Assembly: GCF_000412675.1 (NCBI RefSeq)
Contig: NC_021505.1
Span: forward strand, 4,520,501 to 4,584,500
DNA length: 64,000 nucleotides
Direction: 5' to 3'
Source: Pseudomonas putida NBRC 14164
GTDB lineage: Bacteria > Pseudomonadota > Gammaproteobacteria > Pseudomonadales > Pseudomonadaceae
The position numbers were made by a program, and so were the translations under genes. The notes beneath the pieces are model-generated. The model was given only the letters and a program-made list of their open reading frames with translations. It searched no databases and was not told the origin of the DNA. This document shows positions 60,386 through 64,000 of this stretch, in pieces. Within the stretch, counting starts at the first letter, position 1; every line of letters starts with the position of its first letter.

Positions 60386-60469
60386 TGGCCTTGGGGGGCT
60401 GCCTGGCAGCCCCCCAATTCCCGAACGTTTCGCGTAGCATTGCCACACTTACTTCAGAAACGACCCACC

Positions 60470-60697
60470 ATGCTGATCCCCTACGACCAACTGCAAGCCG
60501 AAACCCTGACCCTGCTGATCGAAGACTTCGTCACCCGCGATGGCACCGACAATGGCGACGATACCCCGCTGGAGACTCGCGTACTGCGGGTGCGCCAGGC
60601 GTTGGCCAAAGGCCAGGCATTCATCCTGTTCGATCCGGAAAGCCAGCAGTGCCAGTTGCTGGCCAAGCATGATGTGCCTCGCGAGCTGCTCGACTAG
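60470..60697 (+). CDS. YheU-family protein
   Basis: A 75-residue acidic cytoplasmic protein with the YheU (UPF0270) pattern: IPYDQLQAETLTLLIEDFVTRDGTD near the N-terminus. Function is unknown. ATG 60470 (MLIPYDQLQ) is used; a longer frame starting at 60440 lies in the gap after the peptidase and its extra residues are not YheU-like. A weak REP-like sequence follows the stop. Confidence 0.88.
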   Translation: MLIPYDQLQAETLTLLIEDFVTRDGTDNGDDTPLETRVLRVRQALAKGQAFILFDPESQQCQLLAKHDVPRELLD

Positions 60698-60703
60698 CAG
60701 GCC

Positions 60704-60737
60704 CGGCCCCCTTCGCGGGCAAGACTGCGCAGGGATG
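60704..60737. repeat. Degenerate REP-like sequence between yheU and rsmI
   Basis: GGCCCCCTTCGCGGGCAAGACTGCGCAGGG keeps the TTCGCGGGCAAG half but has lost the second arm. It lies between convergent genes. Confidence 0.4.
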
Positions 60738-60749
60738 CTGAAGGCAACA

Positions 60750-60929
60750 TCAGGCCTCGCCTTGCTTGGCCTCCTTGATGCGCTTGTAGACCTCGGCCCG
60801 GTGCACCTGCACCGAGCGCGGGGCGTCCACGCCAAAACGCACCACGCCCTCCCGGACATCCACCACCATGATGCGGATGTTGTCGTCAATCACGATGATT
60901 TCCCCCACTTCACGCCCGATTACCAACAT
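60750..60929 (-). CDS. rsmI: RsmI: CsrA-family RNA-binding regulator
   Basis: A 59-residue CsrA/RsmA paralogue that binds GGA-type sites in mRNA leaders and is antagonised by RsmY/RsmZ-type RNAs in Pseudomonas. The sequence opens MLVIGREVGE, continues VRFGVDAP, and keeps the key residue Arg44 in QVHRAEVYKRI. P. putida has three such proteins (RsmA, RsmE, RsmI); the divergent VIGREVGE start and the neighbouring yheU gene point to RsmI. ATG 60929 has AAGAGGA about seven bases upstream. Confidence 0.9.
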   Translation of the reverse strand: MLVIGREVGEIIVIDDNIRIMVVDVREGVVRFGVDAPRSVQVHRAEVYKRIKEAKQGEA

Positions 60930-61219
60930 GTTCCGATCCTCTTGCCAAAGGGAAAACCGGAGACTGCCTGCCAGGCATTCGGCTACTCAATAGTTCCACT
61001 GCAATTCAGAAGAGCCCTACATTTCGGGGTAACTTCCCCTACAGACTATTCCTCGCGAACAGGCTTGGCGCGCACTTTCACCGGCTTATCGGCATTGTGC
61101 TGCGAAGCGGCCGGAACAAGCGGTACACCGATGGAATCTTTCGCAAGCGGCGCCGGTCCGATTTAACAAGAGGCCTGCAGTTCGAGGCCCTTGCCCCTTA
61201 ACCACGCAAGGACTCCACC
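60930..61219. other. Gene-free stretch upstream of rsmI and the DUF3309 gene
   Basis: This 290-base stretch lies between two divergent small genes and should hold both promoters. It contains a short GGGGTAACTTCCCC inverted repeat near 61027-61040. I could not recognise promoter boxes or a non-coding RNA with confidence. Confidence 0.5.
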
Positions 61220-61372
61220 ATGACCACGATCCTTATCATCATCCTGATTCTGCTGCTGATCGGTGGCTTACCGGTCTTCCCCCACTCGCGTAGCTGGGGC
61301 TATGGCCCGTCCGGCATTATCGGCGTGGTATTGGTGATTCTGCTGGTCTTACTGTTGCTCGGGATGATATGA
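61220..61372 (+). CDS. DUF3309-family small membrane peptide
   Basis: A 50-residue peptide, MTTILIIILILLLIGG at the start and GVVLVILLVLLLLGMI at the end, with a short polar centre HSRSWGYGPSG. Two membrane helices joined by a Gly/Ser/aromatic loop are the DUF3309 pattern, common in Proteobacteria near stress genes. GGA lies about seven bases upstream of the ATG. A terminator hairpin follows about 38 bases after the stop. Function is unknown. Confidence 0.88.
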   Translation: MTTILIIILILLLIGGLPVFPHSRSWGYGPSGIIGVVLVILLVLLLLGMI

Positions 61373-61410
61373 CCGATGCGGACAGCCACTTCAGGCGACC
61401 GCTGAAATGA

Positions 61411-61435
61411 GAACGCCCCGCCAGTCGGGGCGTTC
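61411..61435 (+). terminator. Terminator hairpin after the DUF3309 gene
   Basis: GAACGCCCCG and CGGGGCGTTC are exact complements around CCAGT. The following T run is short (TTG after CGTTC), so it may be only moderately efficient. Confidence 0.7.
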
Positions 61436-61519
61436 TTGAGTGCTGCGGTTTAGCGCATCAGCGACCTAGGTCTTGTCGGGCGCAGGCTTGCACCACCCTG
61501 CCCGGTCAATGCTTCTACA

Positions 61520-61540
61520 GCCCCTTCATCGCGAAGGGGC
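61520..61540 (-). terminator. Possible terminator overlapping the SDR gene stop
   Basis: GCCCCTTC and GAAGGGGC are complementary around ATCGC. The SDR stop codon lies inside the hairpin. No long T-tract follows in the SDR direction. Confidence 0.4.
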
Positions 61541-62335
61541 CTTTGCGCGCATCTTCACCGCCATATCGGCCATCTCGTCATACAGCCGCTCAGGCGCCTG
61601 GCATTTCAGCTGCCAAGCCTGGCGCCCGGCCTCGTGGGGCAGAATCAGGAACTCGCCCGCGGCGACCTGCTGGTGAATGTACCCGGCAATGTCGGCGGCG
61701 CTGATCGGCGAACCCTCCAGCAGCTTGCCCACCTGCGCCTTCATCGCCGGGTTCGGTCCGCGAAACGAGTCCAGCAGGTTGGTCTGGAAGAACGACGGGC
61801 ACACCACGTGCACCGACACCTCCAGCTGGCGTAACTCCACCAGCAGGCTTTCCGAAAGCGCCAGCACGCCAGCCTTGGCGACGTTGTAGTTGCTCATGCC
61901 AGGGCCCTGCATCAGTGCGGCCATCGATGCAACATTGATGATCCGGCCCTTGCTGCGCTCCAGCAGCGGCAAAAAGGCCTTGCAGCCCTTGACCACGCCC
62001 ATCAGGTTGACCGCGATCTGCCAGTCCCAGTCTTCCAGGGACAGTTCAGCAAAAAATCCGCCAGACGCAACGCCAGCGTTGTTGACGATCACGTCGATGC
62101 CCCCGAACTGCTCGGTGCATGCCTGGGCCAGGGCAGTGAGCTGGCTGTAATCACGCACATCGCAGCGCTGGATGAAGCCTTCGCCGCCGGCGGCACGGGC
62201 CAGTTCCAGGGTTTCGCGCAGGCCGTTTTCGTTGACATCGGCCAGCGCCAGGCGCCAGCCCTCGCGCGCCCAGCGCAGGGCGATCTCGCGACCGAGGCCG
62301 GACCCGGCGCCGGTGATCATGATGCGGTTATGCAT
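61526..62335 (-). CDS. Short-chain dehydrogenase/reductase
   Basis: A 269-residue SDR with the cofactor loop ITGAGSGLGREIALRWA, NNAGVASGG, NVASMAALMQGPGMSNYNVAKAGV with the catalytic Ser, Tyr and Lys, and SFFQTNLLDSF. Cofactor and substrate are not deducible. ATG 62335 (MHNRIMITGAG) is chosen with AAGG about nine bases upstream; the longer frame to 62380 overlaps the kinase gene end. The next gene upstream is the hybrid kinase on the same strand, ending 41 bases away. Confidence 0.9.
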   Translation of the reverse strand: MHNRIMITGAGSGLGREIALRWAREGWRLALADVNENGLRETLELARAAGGEGFIQRCDVRDYSQLTALAQACTEQFGGIDVIVNNAGVASGGFFAELSLEDWDWQIAVNLMGVVKGCKAFLPLLERSKGRIINVASMAALMQGPGMSNYNVAKAGVLALSESLLVELRQLEVSVHVVCPSFFQTNLLDSFRGPNPAMKAQVGKLLEGSPISAADIAGYIHQQVAAGEFLILPHEAGRQAWQLKCQAPERLYDEMADMAVKMRAKAPSR

Positions 62336-62376
62336 GGTGGCTGGCCTTGTTCTGGCAGGTAGTGCAGCGAGTCTAA

Positions 62377-64000
62377 TCAAGGCCTGGGGGGCTGGCAGGG
62401 TTCATCAGGGTAGTGAATGGGCAGACATGACTGTGTGGTCGGTACCCCTTCGCGCTGCGGGGCATGCTCCGCGAGGTAGCTGGCAAGCCAGCGGTCCAGG
62501 CGCAGCATGGTCTCCTCCAGCGCTCTGGCTGCCTGGCGAACCTGTGACGCATCCGCCGGCCGTCGCATACACTGGGCTTCAAGCCGCTCACATGACGCGA
62601 CCAACGCTTGTGCCCGCACAATGCGTGCGCCGCCTTTCACCCTGTGCGCCACTTCAACGAGCGCCGAGGGGTTGTCGCTCGAGTATCTGAGCTGCGCCAG
62701 ATCCGCCAGGTTACTGCTGGCCAGATCGGCTAGCAGTGCCACCAGCACAGCCCGGTCATCGCATACCAGCTTACGCAAATGGGCAAGATCAACGGCAGGC
62801 AAATGTTCGTCTGGCTCGCAGGTGACGTACTGGAAAGCTTGCAACGTTTGCATGAGGGTATCCAGGTTCAGCGGCTTGAACAGGCAGTGGTCCATACCCG
62901 CAAGCCCCGCGCGACGGCGCTCCTCTTGCAGGGCACTGGCGGTGAGCCCCACCACCCGACAGCGCGGCCTGGCCCGGCGGCGTTCGTGTTCGCGGATTGC
63001 CCGGGCCAGGGCAAAACCGCCAAGCCTGGGCATGTTGCAATCGCTGATGACGACGTCGAACGTTTGCTGCAACCAGAGGCGCAAGGCTTGATCGCCATCT
63101 TCGGCAACCTGTACCTGGTGACCGAGAAACGCCAACTGGTGCGCGAGTAGCAAGCGGTTGGCCGGGTAGTCATCGACCACCAGCACGCGCAGGGCAGCCA
63201 GCCTGGCAGGGTTGCCCTGCGGCGTTGCCGGCCTGGCCTGCACCGGCCGCGCTGCCAGCGCCAGGTCCAGGCGGATTTCAATCCGCGTCCCTTGGCCCAG
63301 CACGCTGTGCAAGCGTAATTGCCCGCCAAGCATTTCACACAAGCTGCGGCTGATCCCCAGCCCCAGCCCGGCACTGCTGCGTGGCGACTGGCGCTGATTG
63401 CTGGCCTGGCGAAAAGGCTGCCCGAGGCTTTCCAGCTCGGCCTGGGCAATGCCTATGCCAGTGTCTGCGACTTCGAGCAATACACTTGCCCGCCCGGCTG
63501 CAGCCTGCATATTCAGGCTGACCAGGACCTTGCCCTGCGCGGTGAACTTGATTGCATTGCTGACCAGGTTGGCCAGGACCTGCTTGAAACGCACCGGGTC
63601 CAGCATCACCCAGTTTTCCACTGCCCCCTTGCACACCATGTCCAGGGCCAGCCCCTTGCCGCGTGCCTGTTGCTCGAACAACTGAACCACCCGGGCGACT
63701 TGCTCGCGCAGGCTCACCGGCACCAGTGCCAGCTGCAACTGGCCGGTTTCGATGCGTGTGATGTCGAGTACATCGCCGATCAACTCCTGCAGCCCGATAG
63801 CGGCATCCGCCGCTACTTCGATGGCCAGATGGTCCAGTTCGCCCTGCCCTGCCTTGCGTCGGGCAAGCTCCAGCATGCCCAGCACGGCATGCAGAGGCGT
63901 GCGGATTTCATGGCTCATGGCCGCGAGAAACTGCGTCTTGGCCTGGTTGGCCGCCTCGGCCTCGCGCTTTGCACGATGCAATTGCACCTGCATCCGCCGC
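62377..64000 (-). CDS. Hybrid histidine kinase with REC and HPt domains, 5' partial
   Basis: The reading frame is still open at the right edge, so the sensor part lies outside. Inside are HisKA (FLAAMSHEIRTPLHAVLGML, the phospho-His region), HATPase (NLVSNAIKFTAQG, DTGIGIAQAELESLGQPF, SAGLGLGIS), one REC domain (RVLVVDDYPANRLLL, VVISDCNMPRLGG with the acceptor Asp, then KPLN), and a C-terminal HPt (EVAHRVKGGARIVRAQ). This is the BvgS/EvgS or GacS type layout. The partner regulator cannot be seen. Confidence 0.9.
   Translation of the reverse strand, partial: RRMQVQLHRAKREAEAANQAKTQFLAAMSHEIRTPLHAVLGMLELARRKAGQGELDHLAIEVAADAAIGLQELIGDVLDITRIETGQLQLALVPVSLREQVARVVQLFEQQARGKGLALDMVCKGAVENWVMLDPVRFKQVLANLVSNAIKFTAQGKVLVSLNMQAAAGRASVLLEVADTGIGIAQAELESLGQPFRQASNQRQSPRSSAGLGLGISRSLCEMLGGQLRLHSVLGQGTRIEIRLDLALAARPVQARPATPQGNPARLAALRVLVVDDYPANRLLLAHQLAFLGHQVQVAEDGDQALRLWLQQTFDVVISDCNMPRLGGFALARAIREHERRRARPRCRVVGLTASALQEERRRAGLAGMDHCLFKPLNLDTLMQTLQAFQYVTCEPDEHLPAVDLAHLRKLVCDDRAVLVALLADLASSNLADLAQLRYSSDNPSALVEVAHRVKGGARIVRAQALVASCERLEAQCMRRPADASQVRQAARALEETMLRLDRWLASYLAEHAPQREGVPTTQSCLPIHYPDEPCQPPRP

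Noticed and set aside
1..64000. tRNA or rRNA genes, prophage, insertion sequences
   Set aside because: No acceptor-stem/T-arm pattern, integrase, transposase or paired att-like direct repeats were seen on either strand.

Overview
The window is chromosomal DNA from a Pseudomonas of the P. putida group. The evidence is the Pseudomonas gene order serC-pheA-(tyrA-aroA)-cmk-rpsA-ihfB next to an O-antigen locus that ends in wbpL-wbpM, the ubiG-mupP-yciK and asnO-ngg blocks, high GC in the housekeeping genes, and many P. putida-type REP palindromes sharing a CTCCYACAGG tail. I saw no rRNA or tRNA gene, CRISPR array, prophage, transposase or integrase.

Region 1 (1-4722, + strand) is an AT-richer operon that enters from the left edge: a kinase-like protein lacking key catalytic residues, two GT4 glycosyltransferases and a membrane acyltransferase. 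It ends in a strong terminator facing rmlA. Region 2 (4801-23204, - strand) is the O-antigen locus, read from wzz at the right to rmlA at the left: wzz, an RmlC-FdtA fusion, an acyltransferase, an aminotransferase, wzx, a GT-B protein, wzy, a GT2, a second acyltransferase, two GT4s, a WbpV-like reductase, wbpL, wbpM and rmlBDA. Most neighbours overlap by a few bases, suggesting translational coupling. The gene content predicts a Wzx/Wzy O-antigen started by WbpL with a QuiNAc/FucNAc-type sugar, and containing rhamnose plus a 3-acetamido-3,6-dideoxyhexose (Fuc3NAc or Qui3NAc).

Region 3 (23426-38421, - strand) is mostly core: a beta-CASP metallo-hydrolase, a LapA-domain protein, ihfB, an extra acyltransferase lying between ihfB and rpsA, then rpsA, cmk, the tyrA-aroA fusion, pheA, serC, gyrA and mtnA. 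Region 4 (38532-53210) holds ubiG-mupP-yciK on the + strand, then the 1-undecene-forming oxidase undA, a GGDEF/EAL membrane protein, an ABC exporter, a DsbA-like protein, trhO, a BolA protein, a DUF2059 protein, fumC, an EamA transporter and a PPK2-type phosphotransferase.

Region 5 (53347-64000) holds mnmC, the osmoprotectant operon for N-acetylglutaminylglutamine amide (asnO-ngg-M42 peptidase), a YheU protein, the small RNA-binding regulator rsmI, a 50-residue DUF3309 membrane peptide, a short-chain dehydrogenase, and the C-terminal part of a hybrid histidine kinase that runs off the right edge.

The most unusual items are the RmlC-FdtA fusion at a sugar-nucleotide branch point, the kinase-like gene heading the low-GC operon, and an OGT-like glycosyltransferase in the O-antigen locus. 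UndA is also notable because its four iron-ligand positions can be read directly from the sequence.
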